A DNA stretch of 64,000 bases from Gentiana macrophylla. Lineage: Eukaryota > Streptophyta > Magnoliopsida > Gentianales > Gentianaceae. The notes beneath the pieces are model-generated. The model ran no database searches. It was not told where the DNA came from and worked only from the letters and a program-made list of their open reading frames with translations. Position numbers and translations under genes: made by a program. The number at the start of each line of letters is the position of its first letter. Within the stretch, counting starts at the first letter, position 1. Shown here piece by piece: positions 1 through 12,458 of the stretch. The stretch spans positions 17,963-81,962 of the forward strand of contig JAOBSW010000381.1 of NCBI GenBank assembly GCA_026214975.1, given 5' to 3'.

Positions 1-683
1 AGAACCGCAGAACGGAAATTCCGCCTATTTGGCCGGACTATGGTTCGCTCGGGGTCAGGGGTGTATAATAATGGTCCCTTTTGACTCCGAGTTTGCATAA
101 ACCGGACCAAAAACAAGTGGAACGAAACCTAAAAGCTAAGAAAGTAAAAGCTTAAACTTGAATTAAAAGCCTAAAGAAAAGAATGGGAAAGAAAGAAAAG
201 GAAACAAAAGTGTTGAAAAAAAAGGGACCGGACAGGCGTCCAAGGTTTTGGACGGGCGTCCGGGTGGAATGTGGACTAGGCAGGCGTTTAGTGGTCCAAG
301 CGCTGTCGGAGGGCGAATACTTGAACTTGAGCAGGCGTCCAAATCTTACGGACGCTCGTTTAAGTGAATAAAAAAGCGAGCGAGTTGATAATTTTCCAGC
401 CAGACGGGCGTCCAAGTTCCCAGACGCCCGTTTGGTAATATGGAAAAACTAGAACGAAGCGATAATTTGCGAAACAACAAAAAAAGAAGGTATGGCGGAA
501 GGGCGAAAAAGCAGAGAGAAAGATGATCGATCTCAAAGGAAACTACTAAGGCGAGTCTTAAACTCTAATCATCTACTTAACAACTACCTAAAACAATTAT
601 CAACTAAAGCGAGAATTTAAAAGCGAAATAAAAGCAGAAAACACAAGCGAAAAAAAAGCGAAACAAAAACTAGACAACCGTCC

Positions 684-704
684 GGTTCCCCGGCAACGGC
701 GCCA
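684..704 (-). other. Primer-binding site, tRNA-Asp type
   Basis: On the minus strand this reads TGGCGCCGTTGCCGGGGA followed by ACC. That is the classic primer site of plant Athila/Tat elements, complementary to the 3' end of a tRNA (usually given as tRNA-Asp). A 6-base spacer (705-710) separates it from the LTR edge at 711. Confidence 0.85.
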
Positions 705-710
705 AAAACA

Positions 711-2099
711 TGTCACGGATTTTATTAACACAAAACAAACAAGTAATAATCTGGTTAACCTCAAGTATAAGGATCGTAGTAAAGAGGTTGATGCCGGTCG
801 ATCTTACGGGAACTAGGCGAATGTGAATCCTAGCTTTTGTTTTCAACTAACTATGTCACGAAACTACTCTAAGCAGGAATAAGATCAAACTAAGCGAGAA
901 GATAAAACTAGGCAGAGGATATAATCCAAAGCTAGGAAAGATACGGGCTGCGAACCAAATTAAACTAACTAAACTAAGATGCAAGTAAAAGTAAACGACT
1001 AGACAAATTCAAGTTTTAAGGATTTAAATCAAGTTTATAACGGACAAGCGAGGATTGATCCACCTATCCAACAAGCATTGATTCCCGGTCTCGATTATAT
1101 TGTGGTTTTACCTAGGTTGTGATTCACCTTATCTAAACATGAACGCTAATTCCTTAGAAAGTTCATCTATTAATCTATTATCTTCCGATGTAAGATTAAC
1201 GCGTTTTCTAACCAAAGGTGCAAACTTTACGTTTATAATCTAGCAATTAAACCTATTAACTTCCGTTATGACATGATTCGAGTTACTATTCTTATTCATG
1301 ATGATCTAGGGTTTATTAAGATTTCCATCAACAATAAACAATCACACATGCAGATCTTCCGATATAAAAGCAATTAAACGTAATAAACATGAATAAGAAA
1401 CAACCTTTAAATAAAAACTCACAAGTACAACCGAAGAAAACGAAATCAACGATCGTTGGATGGCTTCACAATTCTCGTTTGATGAAGCTTCAGCCTCTAA
1501 ACATCCTCAAAGAACTCGAATGTGCGGGAATAGTTCATAAAAGTAACTAGTTTAATCTAGATGTAAAGTGCATAAAAGCTGGAATAAAAGGAGGAAAACA
1601 CAGCCTAAAGCCGCCCCTAGGTTTAGGGTTTTGAATAATGAGTGTATGGTCTCCTTGTGTGAGAAAACAGCCCGACTATATATAGATTTTAAAGTCGGTT
1701 CGCTAAGTCGGCTACCGGACGCCCGTGCTGGATCTTGGAACGCCCGTCCATTCTTCATATGAACTTCAAATCGGGTGAGTTATGATCAAGCGCTCGTCAA
1801 CCGGCGTCCACCTCGGCGCCCAAACTTACGAATCAACTTTCCATCTCACGGACGCTTTCGTTCGATTTGACAAACGCCCGTCCACTGGGGCGGGACACGA
1901 CGCCTTGATCCAATATGACTGAATTTTGATTTCTTGATCTCTATCCCTTTTTCATCTTGTCAATGCCTTCATTATCTCTTGTAATCATCAATTGAGCCTT
2001 GAAAAGTGCATCTACATCATATGAAAACACCACTAAATGTAATATCGCTCAAATAATCGTAAAAACATAATTAAAGCACATAAATCAACCTATTTTGCA
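711..2099 (-). repeat. LTR of the minus-strand Athila/Tat element
   Basis: The inner edge is fixed by TG at 711, next to the primer site. The outer edge is placed at the CA at 2098-2099, just before copia-like sequence, and is less certain. The length is about 1.39 kb, without a credible ORF. The stretch 1715-1895 holds several copies of a GC-rich word (forms of ACGCCCGTCC) that also occurs in the leader at 230-430. A second copy of this LTR is not in the window. Confidence 0.65.
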
Positions 2100-2239
2100 A
2101 TTAACTCTTTTGAAATATCATTTACTCAATATATTCATTAAACACGTGCTTCTTATGCAATTCAGTACGAATACGGGGAAAAATATCATAGAATATAGCA
2201 TTATAAATCGTATAAAATCACCCTTAACAGAAGGAGTTA

Positions 2240-3748
2240 AAGAAAACAAATTACTTGTTGCAAAACAGAAATTTGAGAACTTCAAAATGAAGGCTGGTGA
2301 ATCCATTGATCAAATGGACAACAGATTCTCAAGCATCACCAGTGAACTGCAACAACTTGGACACACATATCCTTAGAAAGAAGTGTGCTTGAAGATCTTA
2401 CGAGGCTTACCTGAAAGGTGGAAGATCATTACATTAGTAATCAGAGGGACAACAAATCTTGCAAACACTGACACCCTGACTCTGATGTCCCAACTAAAGG
2501 CTCATGAATTTGAGTTGAACGACAAAGACATTGTACCAGCAGAGGCATATAAGGCCAGTGCACTGGTTGCACCCTAGCAAAGTCAAACAGCTGATACAAA
2601 CAGCAAAGAGACACGTGAGCTTAAGGAACATGTAGCTTTATTGGTAAAACGTTTTGACATGTTTAGCAAGAAGAAGATATTCAAAGGAGGATCATCATCA
2701 AACAAGAAGTCAAGCACAAGCAAAGACATGAAGAAAAAGGATGATAAATACAGATGCTTCAACTGTAATAAGAAAGGCCACTTCAAGGCTGATTGCCCTG
2801 AAGAAAAAGACAAAGTAGAGGATAAGAAGAAGTACAAAATAACTGAAAAGAGAAAAAGCAAGAAGGCAATCAAAGCTGAATCTAACAGTGAAAAATATGA
2901 AGAATCGTCTGAAGATGATTCTGATGATGATGAGGGTGATTGCTCAGAAAATGAAAAAGCCTATCTGTGTCTTATGGCTAAAGAATCAAATGAAACTGAG
3001 GTAACATTTAGTTCATGCTCATCATCTAATGCATCCACATCTAACACTGCACAATCTTCTATTCTCCCCTTAGACTCTGCAAACCTAATCCAAAATCTCA
3101 TGAGTAAATATGAACAGATTGAGGTGAATCATGAAATTCTGGAACATGAATGTGAGAATCTAATAAAGAAAAATAAAATACTAAAGAAAGAACTGATAAA
3201 ACAAAAGCTGAACTAACTAGTAAGGAGACTTACTCAAATGATCAACAAGCAGCAGATGATCATACATCTGGTGTTGACAGACCGGTTGAGAAAATCCCCT
3301 ACCAGTTAAGAACACCACTACACCTTTAAATGCACTAGCTTACAAACCCTCAAAAAGGTTTGGATCCAGATCTGGTCTTGGCTACAACAGTCAGGATTAG
3401 AATAGAAACAATGGACAACACGGTTCTGAATATAAGACCAACAATGGACCAAAATTCAGAAAGGGACAGACCATAGTTTCAACCATTCATCTTGTACCGG
3501 TGAAGTCAAAACCCAGTGCAGTGAAACAGCAGACTAAACCATCAATCCAGTCAAACAAAAGCAAAGACTTTCTGAAAGGTAAAGGAAGACTTTATCTTTC
3601 AGCGGATGATTGGAATGTGGCACCTCCAAAATACAAGAAGAAACCAGTTCATGCCATGCATCATGTGTTTAAGAAAATCCAACCTAGGCATATTCCTAGA
3701 CATATGAAGCAACATGAACATAGGTTTCCACCACATACTAGAAAGTAA
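2240..3748 (+). pseudogene. gag: copia gag (nucleocapsid) remnant
   Basis: Retroelement capsid/nucleocapsid protein, packaging element RNA in cytoplasmic particles. The sequence enters in the middle of the UBN2 capsid domain (KFENFKMKAGESIDQM at about 2269-2316) and continues through ILRGLPERW. In-frame stops follow at 2376 and 2577. A CCHC zinc knuckle with the pattern C-x2-C-x3-GH-x4-C lies at 2755-2796. After it come a lysine-rich and then an acidic serine-rich stretch ending at 3216. A further lysine-rich block (3500-3748) contains GKGRLYL, conserved in the other copia of this window. No functional product is expected, because the start is missing and several frames are needed. Confidence 0.8.
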
Positions 3749-3933
3749 AAAGGGATGCAAATGCACCAAAAAGTTGAAGGTATTCTTCCATGCCTTATAC
3801 ATACGAAGTTGATGATTTCAACTATCCAAAAAGATCATTTGGATATACACTTTGAGTAGGAGGCATGCCTGCTAACAGGTATGGACCCAAACAATATTGG
3901 TTACCTAAACATAATTAATTTGTTTTGTAGGAT

Positions 3934-5735
3934 GTCTGGTACATAGACAGTGGATGTTCCAGACACATGACAGGAACAAGGGATGGCTTACTGACTTTAA
4001 AGCTTTTGATGGATCCAAAGTCACCTTTGCAGGCAAAGAAAACCCTGGCAAAATTAAGGGGAAGGCACCATACTCAAAAACAATTTGAAGATTCAAAATG
4101 TGCATATGTTAAGGGACTAAACTTCAATCTGCTAAGCATCAGTCAATTCTGTGACAAAGGCTACAATGTACACTTCAACAAGGAAGGATGCAAGGTGATT
4201 CACAGTCAAACCAACACAGTGGTTCTTGCAGGAAGAAGAGAAGATAACATGTATGTGGTGGATTGGAAAACATCTAAGGCAGAAACATGTTTGTTTGTCA
4301 AAAATAAACAATCAACCAGCTGGATTTGGCATAGAAGATTAAATTACTTAAATTTCAAGACCATCAACACATTATCAAAGAACAAGTTAGTTGAAGGCCT
4401 GCCAGGGAATACATTCAAGAAAGAAAGCCTCTGTGATGCATGCCAGAAAGGAAAGCAAATCAAAAGCTCCTTCAAATCAAAGCCCTGTCAATCAACAACA
4501 AAAATTCTACATCTTCTACATATGGACTTGTTTGGACCAGTCACACCAGTAAGTGTAAGTGGTAATAAATACACTCTAGTAGTGGTTAATGATTTCTCCA
4601 AATACACCTGGACCATATTCATGAACAAGAAGAAAGAGACACTCAAGAAGCTGCCAGAATTGCTAAGAAGGATTCAAAATGAGAAAGATCTAAAGAATAT
4701 CAAGATCAGATCACATAAGCACATAATTTCAAAATGAAGTTATCAGATCCTATTGTGAAGAAAATGGAGTACTACATCAATTATCTGCAGCAGGAACTCC
4801 ACAACAAAATGGTGTAGTAGAAAGAAGAAATAGAACAATCAAAGAAGCAGTCAGAACAATGATTGCAGAAGCATGCCTACCAAAGAGGTTCTGGTCTAAA
4901 GTAGCAAACACAACATGCTATACATAGAAAAGATCAATCATCAACAAATATCATGGAAAGAATCCATATGAAATATGGAATGGAAGAAAACCTAATCTCT
5001 CATATTTGCATATGTTTGGATCAAAATGTTTTGTTTTGAACAGGAATCAGCTGCATACCTTTGTTGAAAAGGCTGATGAAGCAATCTTTATGGGATATTC
5101 AGACACCACAAAGCATTCAGAGTACTCAACAAAAGAACATTGGTGATTGAAGAATCTATACATGTAGTCTTTGATGAACCAAACACAAATGGTGAAAGTC
5201 TTCAAGATCAAGAAGAAGAAGCAGCACAAAAGGAAGTATATACAAATACAACCATACTAGCTACCATTCTGAATCACCATTTTGAAAATCAAGATGAGCC
5301 ACATGACAATACAACAGAAGAAGCACCAGAACTTGAAGCACATGCACAATCTGAAGGTGTAGAAGCACCAAGTGAAGAACAACTTCAACCTGACCTCAAT
5401 TGGCTAAAAGATCATCATCCTGAAGATCAAGTCATTGGACACATTCACACATGAGTTAAAACTAGAAGACAACTGGAGCATATGCTAACATGCTTTCTAT
5501 CACAAGTGGAACCCAAGACATTAGATGATGCAATTCAAGATGGAGAATGGATTACAACCATGCAAGAGGAACTAAATGAATTTGAAAGAAATGAAGTCGG
5601 GGAACTTGTTGACAGACCAGACATAGCCAACATCATTGGAACAAAATGGGTATTCAGAAACAAGATTGATGAACAAGGAACCGTTGTCAGAAACAAAGCA
5701 AGGCTAGTTGCAAAAGGCTACTCTCAAGGAAACAG
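3934..5735 (+). pseudogene. pol: copia pol: protease, integrase and start of RT
   Basis: The protease active-site word DSG is at 3946-3954, within WYIDSGCSRHMTG. The GAG-pre-integrase domain (WHRRLNYL at about 4327, then CDAC) and the integrase core (LHMDLFGP, then NGVVERRNR at about 4808-4834) follow. A frameshift at about 4735 separates the first and last integrase motifs. The RT N-terminus is seen at 5506-5735 (IGTKWVF, then ARLVAKGYSQ) and then stops abruptly, so the YVDD catalytic part and RNase H are absent. Downstream of 5736 the sequence reads as LTR, which places a deletion of well over 1 kb at this junction. The product would be non-functional. Confidence 0.82.
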
Positions 5736-6637
5736 TGAATCGGCAAAGAAAACTGACTTTCGGCTGAGTGAAGACAAAGCAGTTAAGGAAGATCTAAGCG
5801 GCAAAGTCAGAAGGATCACATGACGGATCAAAGAACGGCTAAGTAAACTTTACTTAATCAGATTTCAAAATATGATGAAGACGCAGAGGATCATGCATTA
5901 AATGCATAATCAATAGAGGATCAATCAAGAACGGATTTTCTGATAAACGTTTGAAGAAAAATCCGATCACTGAAATCAAGGAGAATATAATTAAGGGGGA
6001 ATCAAGAATAAAATCAAGGATTATTTCCCTCATTAATATAGCCAACGGACGGAAATTCAAATCAAGGATCATCAAGGCTATAAATAGAAGGCATTGACAG
6101 ACAAAGAAAAAAAAATTAAGAAGCACGAAAAAAATCTGAGCAAAAACTCTGTAAAAGTGAAAGTCTTCTATCTCTGCAGAAAAAGAAATATCCAGTGATC
6201 AACTCAAAACTGAGAGCCATATTTCAACATCAAGCATTGAGATTGATCAACAAGTTTATGAATCCAATACTCATCGATCAAGCAACTGAATCAGAGCCAT
6301 CTGAGAAGGAGTTGTGGTTGTGATAGCTGCTGAAGGATTTGATCCCAAGGAGCAGTGAAAGAGACTGAGTCACTGAAGCTGTTGCAGTCAAGGAGTGATA
6401 GTCTTGTAGATTGTGAAGCTTGTGAAGTCAAGGACAATCGTACTATTTTATTTGTGAAAACAATAGTGAATTCCTCCAATCATCACTGGAGAAGAGTGGA
6501 TTAAGGGATTACACAACTCTGAACCACTATAAGCCTTGTGTCAATTTACTTTCACAATTTACCTTACTACATTCATTTAATTACTTATATTATATCCTAT
6601 ATCTGTGATTGCCCAAACTACTTTGAAACAACATAGT
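5736..6637 (+). repeat. Left part of the copia 3' LTR, 5' truncated
   Basis: Assigned as LTR because its right half resembles the complete LTR at 25535-27326: gaattcctcc, then a hyphen-like gap, ggagaag, and an AT-rich tail. The canonical TGTTGG start is missing, consistent with a deletion that fused RT to the LTR interior. Copy identity is low, so it is a different subfamily. It is interrupted at 6655 by a LINE and resumes at 12477. Confidence 0.65.
6079..6086 (+). promoter_or_regulatory. TATA-box candidate in copia LTR
   Basis: TATAAATA lies within the LTR, as expected for the U3 promoter of a copia element. There is no experimental support, and the element is defective. Confidence 0.45.
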
Positions 6638-6655
6638 AAGAAGGGATTTATCCGC
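6638..6655 (+). repeat. Left target-site duplication of the LINE
   Basis: The 18 bases AAGAAGGGATTTATCCGC are repeated exactly at 12459-12476 and flank the plus-strand LINE. Length and perfection are typical of target-primed reverse transcription. Confidence 0.93.
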
Positions 6656-6838
6656 GGAAAAGCCCATTGCAATGTTCGGATTTTAGAGAGATGTTTTCTC
6701 TCAGCTAGCTTCTTCTTCTCTTTGAATGAGCTTGCCAAATCCCCTCTGTTTCTGTGTTTCTGTTCTAGTTCCTTGCTTGTATAGTTTTCTTCCTTCATGT
6801 TCTTCTACTTACAGCTTTTACAGCTCCAAATTTGATCT

Positions 6839-8769
6839 ATGACTCGCAAAATAAAGAAATCTGTTGAAGAAGGTACTGTTCTTGTTCCGGTTGCTCTTGA
6901 ACAAGAAAGTACAATCTGAAGTGCTGAGTTGCGCAGCTTTTCTACCCCCTGTAGAACAGCCTGCAACTCAAGTTGAAGATGGATGCACCATGGAAAAGAA
7001 CCCGTTGCTTGATCCCCTTGTTTCTAGGAAGCAAGTAGGAGTTGGCCCTGCACTGGGTGTGAGTGGTGTGGATGTGGCCCATCCTGCAGTGGATGTGATG
7101 GATTCTGCTCTGAAGTGTGGCAATCCTTTGGTGTTTGAGGTAATGAAGTTGAAATCTAGGAAACTTGTTACTCCGGCTGTCAATAATGCAAAAATGAAGG
7201 TCACTACGACAGATTCTGTAATGGCAGACACCTACTCTCTTTCAGAATTAATTGAAGTTGAAAAATTGGCTGATCATGTTAAAATTGTGGACACTGATCT
7301 AGTTAATAGTTTAAAAGAAGGCCTTTTGTTGGATAAGGCGAGTGAGAGTGTCAATGCACCTGCTGGACTGGTTCCTGCACCTGTTGAACTTGGTTCTTCA
7401 GGGGTAGGGCCTGTTATTGATGGTGTGGTTGATACTTTAGGACAAGGTGCTGTAGTGGAGAAGGGGACTCAGTTAGAGGTGGATCCTGTCTCTACTAATG
7501 TCACTGGTGGGAATGCTTCCAATATCCCTACTAGTCATGTTCATGCTCCAGTCATTTGAATCCTCAATCTGCTGATTTTATAGGGCCTAATGTTGTTAAG
7601 GCTGTAGATGAGGTAGCTTCTTGGATACAACTGGTGAAGAATAATAGGGAGCAATCGATGAAGTTGTTACTTTAATCGACCATGTTATTATTTGAAGAAA
7701 GCGTGAGTTTAGATAAGGAAGATGATAGTTTGGAAAAACTAAGTCCGATTGGTATTATTCCAGGCAAATTTCCTGGTAGAGATGCTTTTCAGAAAATTGT
7801 TAATGCTTGGCCTCGGAAGTGTAGGTTTAACTATCACAATTCTGGTTGGATAGTGTTTTTGTTTTAGCATGAGTCTGATCTCTGTGAAGTTTTGCAAAAT
7901 TTGGTCCCTTTTATGCTTATAGGAAGCCTATGATCCGGAAGAAGATGCGGTGATGTTTAACTTCGTATGAAACTACTGTGGTTCCGGTGTGGATACAACT
8001 CCCAAATCTTCCATTAAGGGTTTGGAAGGGTAGGGCATTGAGTAAGATTTGTTCCTTTGTGGGGTGTCCTCAGTACACTGACAAGGTGACAGCTTCTAGG
8101 AAAGTGTTAAGTTTTACCAGATGCTTGGTGGATGTTGATCTCAAGTCTGATTTGCCCTCTGTCATTCATATTACCTTGCATGATGGGAAGGTCCTCTTGC
8201 AACCTATTTTGTATGAAGAAATGCCTATGTTTTGCTCCAAGTGTAATAGACTAGGGAATAATGATGCTGGATGTGATGATGTTAAGATTGATGTTCCAAC
8301 TTTATATGTTGCTAGGTCTAATCAATCTGGTGCTACAAAAACTAATGCCTCAAAAAAGAAGAAAGTGATAATCCTAGATGCTGATAGTGTGCAGGATAAG
8401 GTCCCTTCTACAGATACTGTCCAACTTGGTGGTGCTCCTATTGCTGCAACATCTAATGTGAAGAATTCTGTTATTGATAAAGGCAAGAATGTGGTAAGTA
8501 CAAAAGACAATGTGGAGAATGTAGAGCAGGTTTCCACCCCTATGGCTAATAACCTTGATGTTTTGGATCCTGACAAATGTAGCTCTTGGGCATGTGATCC
8601 TGAGGATGATGTTTTGGTGGATAAAGGAGATAATGTGGCTTCTCGTTCCAGAAAATCAAAGAAGAAAAAGAAGAACAAGAGGAATAACACATCTGGTGTT
8701 TCTGGTAATGTACACAAAGCAAATGATGCTGTCTCAAGAGGTAAATCACCTCTTGGAAGACAAAAATGA
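6839..8769 (+). pseudogene. LINE ORF1 (DUF4283 / CCHC nucleic-acid-binding protein)
   Basis: ORF1 protein binds LINE RNA and acts as a chaperone in the ribonucleoprotein. I take the start at 6839 (MTRKIKKS), which fits the family. A frameshift then leads into the frame opened at 6864. A long, acidic variable region (6900-7560) follows. The DUF4283 domain spans about 7690-8160 (PGKFPGRDAF; then VWIQLPNLPLRVW). The zinc knuckle at about 8239-8280 reads CSKCNRLGNNDAGC, so the usual GH histidine is replaced by N. Stops occur at about 6915, 7557 and 7867. The C-terminus is rich in K and S. The stop codon TGA overlaps the ORF2 ATG. Confidence 0.85.
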
Positions 8770-11700
8770 TAGGGTTTTGGAATGTTAGAGGGTTCAATAA
8801 GGTTCTTAAATAGTCTACTGTTGTCAAGTTTCTCAGACAGCATAAGATTGCCTTATTTGGAATCCTTGAGACAAAGTTGTCTCAAAATAGTTATGACAGC
8901 TTCATGGAGAAGAAAATGAGGTTTTGGAAATCTGTTAATAATTTTGATTTACATACAAGTAAAAAGATGTTGGTTATCTGGGATCCTGCTTTTCTTGTTG
9001 TGGAGGTTCTTGAGGTTGTTATTCAGTGGATCCATTGCAAGGTTAGGCTTTTGGTCTCTGGGGACTGCTTTATGGTTACTTTTTTTGTATGGTTTGCATA
9101 TTGTAGGAGATAGAAGGTCCATGTGGGACAGGATAAGGGAGTTAAGTTTCACTTCTTCTCTTCCTTGGATGGTTCTTGGAGATTTTAATGCTGTTCTTTC
9201 TGTGGAGGATAAATTGAATGGGAATATTCCTTCAGATTATGAATTGCAGGATGGTCTTGACTGCTGTCTTGATGCTAACCTCAATGATTTAAATTCAACA
9301 GGTGAGTTTTTTACTTGGTATGCTTCTGGTGTTTTTACTAGGATTGATAGGGTTTTGGTTAATGAATCTTGGTATGATTGGAACTTGAATGCTCTTGCTT
9401 TTTTTAGCCTCCTGGCCTCCATTCTGATCACTCACCTTGTAGAATTGCTTTATCTACTGATTCTGGATCTGGAATTAAGCCCTTCAAGTTTTTTAATATG
9501 TGGATGCAACATGAAAATTATACTGATATTCTTGCTCAGAGTTGGAGTGAAGAAGTTTCTGGAACAGCTATGTATCACCTTTGCAAAAGACTTAAAAGGC
9601 TAAAGCATCCTTTGAAGATTTTGAATAGGAAGCACTATGCTCATATCTATGTTAGGTCTGAGAATGCTAGTAGGTTGCTAGGGGAGCTGCAATCTATGAA
9701 TAATTTGGGGCCTAATGATGCTCTGGCTTCCCAGATCCAAGAGCAGAAGAAGATTTGTCATAGTTTAGAGGCTGCTGAGTCTTCTTTTCTGTCTCAGAAG
9801 TCTAAGGGTATGTACATGAAACTCAGTTATAGGGGTTCCAAGTTATTCCAAAATTTGGTGAAAAGGAATAATGCTAGGAACCACATATCTTATGTAATGC
9901 TCCAAGATGGTTCTTTTACTACATCTTATGAACATGTTGGGGAAGCTTTTGTAGGTTTTTATGCTGACTTACTTGGTACTGAAGCTCCTGCAGTACCTAT
10001 AGATGTTGATATAGTCAATGCTGGTCCTAAAGTTTCTTGGGCTACTGCTGTTCATTTGATTAGACAGGTTACTGATCTGGATGTTAAGGAAGCCCTGTTC
10101 TCTTTCTCAGATGATAAGTCCCCTGGTCCTGATGGTTATTCTGCTGGGTTTTTAAAAAAATCTTGGGACATTGTTGGTGAAGATTTCACTAAGGCTGTGT
10201 TGGAATTTTTTCACAATGATGCTTTGTTGAAGCAGATCAATCATGTTGTTATTGCTTTGATTCCTAAGTCCTCTCATGCTACTCAGGTTGGTGATTATAG
10301 GCCTATATCTTACTGTAATGTTACATACAAGGTGATATCTAAGATCTTGGCTACTAGGCTTTCTGCTTGTCTTCCTGATCTTATTGATGAAGCACAGACT
10401 GGTTTTGTGGATGGAAGAGCTATGACTGATAACATTTTCTCTGTCTGGAATTGATTAGACATTATGGTGTCAAGAGGGGCCCTCCAAGGTGTATGATAAA
10501 AGTGGATATCAAAAAAGCTTTTAATTATGTTCATTAGTCTTTTCTGGAATCTGTTTTGAGGGGTTTTGGTTTTCCTGACAGGTTTGTTTTGTGGATCATG
10601 CTCTGTGTGTCTACTGCTTCTTACTCCCTGTATATTAATGGTAAGATGAAAGGGTTCTTTCCTGGTAAAAGGGGTTTAAGACAAGGGGATCCTTTGTCTC
10701 ATTTCCTATTTGTTATTGGTATGGAGTATTTTTCCAGAATGCTGAGAATCCTGGGCCAGGATGCTGATTTCAAATTCCATGCTGGTTGTCATAATCTGCT
10801 GAACAATCACTTGGCTTTTGCTGATGACTTAATGCTGTTTGCTAGGGGGGATCCCCTCTCTGTCACTCATTTGATGAATTGTTTAACTAATTTTGGTGAG
10901 ACTTCTGGTCTGGTTGCTAATTTACTTAAATCTGAATTGTTCTGTGCAAGTTTGAATGATGATGGTATAGCTGCTCTGATGGATATTACTAGTTTAAAGG
11001 CTGGGGTTCTACCTATAAGGTATCTAGGTATTCCTTTGTGTGCTGTGAGACTGAATGTGGTCCATTATGATCCTATGTTTACTACTTTGAGGAATTACTT
11101 TTGTAACTGGAAATGGCGTACTCTTTCTTATGCTGGTAGACTGCAACTTATACTTGTAGTTATTCAAGGTGTTTACTGTTTCTGGCTGGGTATTTACCCT
11201 ATTATTGGCAGTGTTAAGTTGAAAATGGACCAAATGTGTTGGAGATTCCTGTGGGGGGTTCTTGTGACTCTAATAGAAAATATTTGGTTGGTTGGGAGGA
11301 GGTTTGTTTGCCTAAGAGTGAGGGTGGCCTGGGGGTTTTTAAGTTGAATGCTTGGAATCTGGCTCTTCTTTGTAGAATTCTTTGGAACTTTCAATGCAAG
11401 AAGGACTGTCTTTGGGTGAAATGGATCAGTGAAGAGTATTTGCATGATATAGACTTATGGGATTATAGATACAAGCCTGGAGATTCTGCTCTGATCAAGG
11501 CTTTGTTCAAAATCAAGGATAGGATCTTACTTAGTATCTTGGTTACATTAATGTACGCTTCGTGGCAATCGCTTGAGCCCTGGTCTCATTGGTTCTAAGC
11601 TTTGCCCTAGAAGAGCTTATGATTTCTTTAGAGTGAATGGACCTACTGTTTGGTGGTGCAGGTCTGTTTGGAATCCCAGAGCCACCCCTAAACATTGTTT

Positions 11701-12106
11701 TCTGCTCTGGTTGTCTATGAAGAACTATCTTCTTACCTTTGACAGGCTTCATTTTGAAGATAATATGTGTGCTTTGGTTAATGAATCTGCCTCACATATG
11801 TTTTTCCAATGCCCTGTTTCTTATATGGTTTGGGGAAAGATCAGTGTGTGGTTAGGCATGAGCAGGAGATTGGAGACTGTGGTTGGTGCAGTTAGGTGGA
11901 TTCAGAGAAAATGTAGGGGTACTTCACATGGGAATGTTGCAAGATCTGCTTCAGTTTCTGTGGTGGTGTACTGGATTTGGCACAAAAGGAACAAGAAAAG
12001 ATTTGAGGGTGCTCTCATGAAGACTGTTGATGTCCTGCATTGTATAAAAACACATATTTTCTATATAATGCAGGATGCTTTCCCTATGTACACTTTTACC
12101 CCATGA
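8766..12106 (+). pseudogene. LINE ORF2: endonuclease, reverse transcriptase, zf-RVT
   Basis: Encodes the enzymes of target-primed retrotransposition. The N-terminal endonuclease/exonuclease/phosphatase domain shows FWNVRG (8772), ETK (about 8868), LGDFNAVL (about 9175) and RIDRVLVN (about 9340). The RT domain runs from about 10100 to 11100: SPGPDG, then YRPISYCNVTYKV, GLRQGDPLS and the catalytic FADD at about 10819-10830. The zf-RVT domain (WNPRATPKHCFLLW) is at about 11670-11720. Stops or shifts at 8811, about 9110, 10452, 11347 and 11598 split it into at least five pieces. No RNase H domain follows. Confidence 0.88.
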
Positions 12107-12458
12107 TGTTAGGGTTTTGTACATCTGTAGGTTTTTTTTTTACTTCTTTTGTGCTTTCTTTTGGTGCTTGTTGGTGGTTGTATGAGGTTATTTTGTTCCT
12201 CTACACACCTTGGGATAGGCTCTGTGAGTTATGCTCTCACATGACCCTTTTTTTGCAGTTTTTGTGTGTTGTTAGGTGTTTAGTGGCTGTTGTTTCTTGA
12301 TGCATATAACCGCAGGGGTCATATGCACCTTGGAATCAACAAATATAACCTCCTTCCATAATTTTGTAGGTTTTAGACTAGCTCTCTTCTTTGTTTAGGA
12401 TGTAATTTCTTGTATTTTGCATACCTTGGTTTAATATATTTACATTTAACCAAAAAAG
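12107..12458 (+). other. LINE 3' UTR and A-rich end
   Basis: Non-coding, T-rich on the plus strand. The end (a 'ttggtttaatata' motif, then caaaaaa) is the usual 3' terminus of this plant LINE clade and abuts the right target duplication. There is no gene in it. Confidence 0.75.

Larger units (their letters stand above)
1..2099 (-). mobile_element. 5' end of an Athila/Tat-type Ty3 LTR retrotransposon
   Basis: A minus-strand element whose LTR occupies 711-2099. Its untranslated leader occupies 1-683, and the coding part would lie to the left of the window. The orientation follows from a primer-binding site at 684-704 that reads correctly only on the minus strand. The leader has no long ORF and is A-rich, with repeated GC-rich words of the type GGACGGGCGTCC. 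The element appears to have landed in the gag of the copia element that starts at about 2100, because that gag begins in mid-domain. Family assignment rests on the primer site and the LTR layout, not on protein, so the lineage is inferred. Confidence 0.7.
6656..12458 (+). mobile_element. Full-length LINE (plant L1 type), inserted in copia LTR
   Basis: A 5.8-kb non-LTR retrotransposon with a 5' UTR (6656-6838), ORF1 (6839-8769), ORF2 (8766-12106), a 3' UTR and a short A-rich end (caaaaaa at 12451-12457). An exact 18-bp target duplication flanks it. Both ORFs are broken by stops or frameshifts, so it is full-length but dead. It lacks the C-terminal RNase H seen in the LINE at 38.3-41.3 kb, and ends instead after the zf-RVT domain. 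The perfect duplication suggests insertion later than the copia host. Confidence 0.92.

Noticed and set aside
8944..9603. Long plus-strand ORF with hydrophobic start, read as a secreted or membrane protein
   Set aside because: It is a frameshifted entry into the LINE endonuclease domain (LGDFNAVL motif); the hydrophobic part is the wrong frame.
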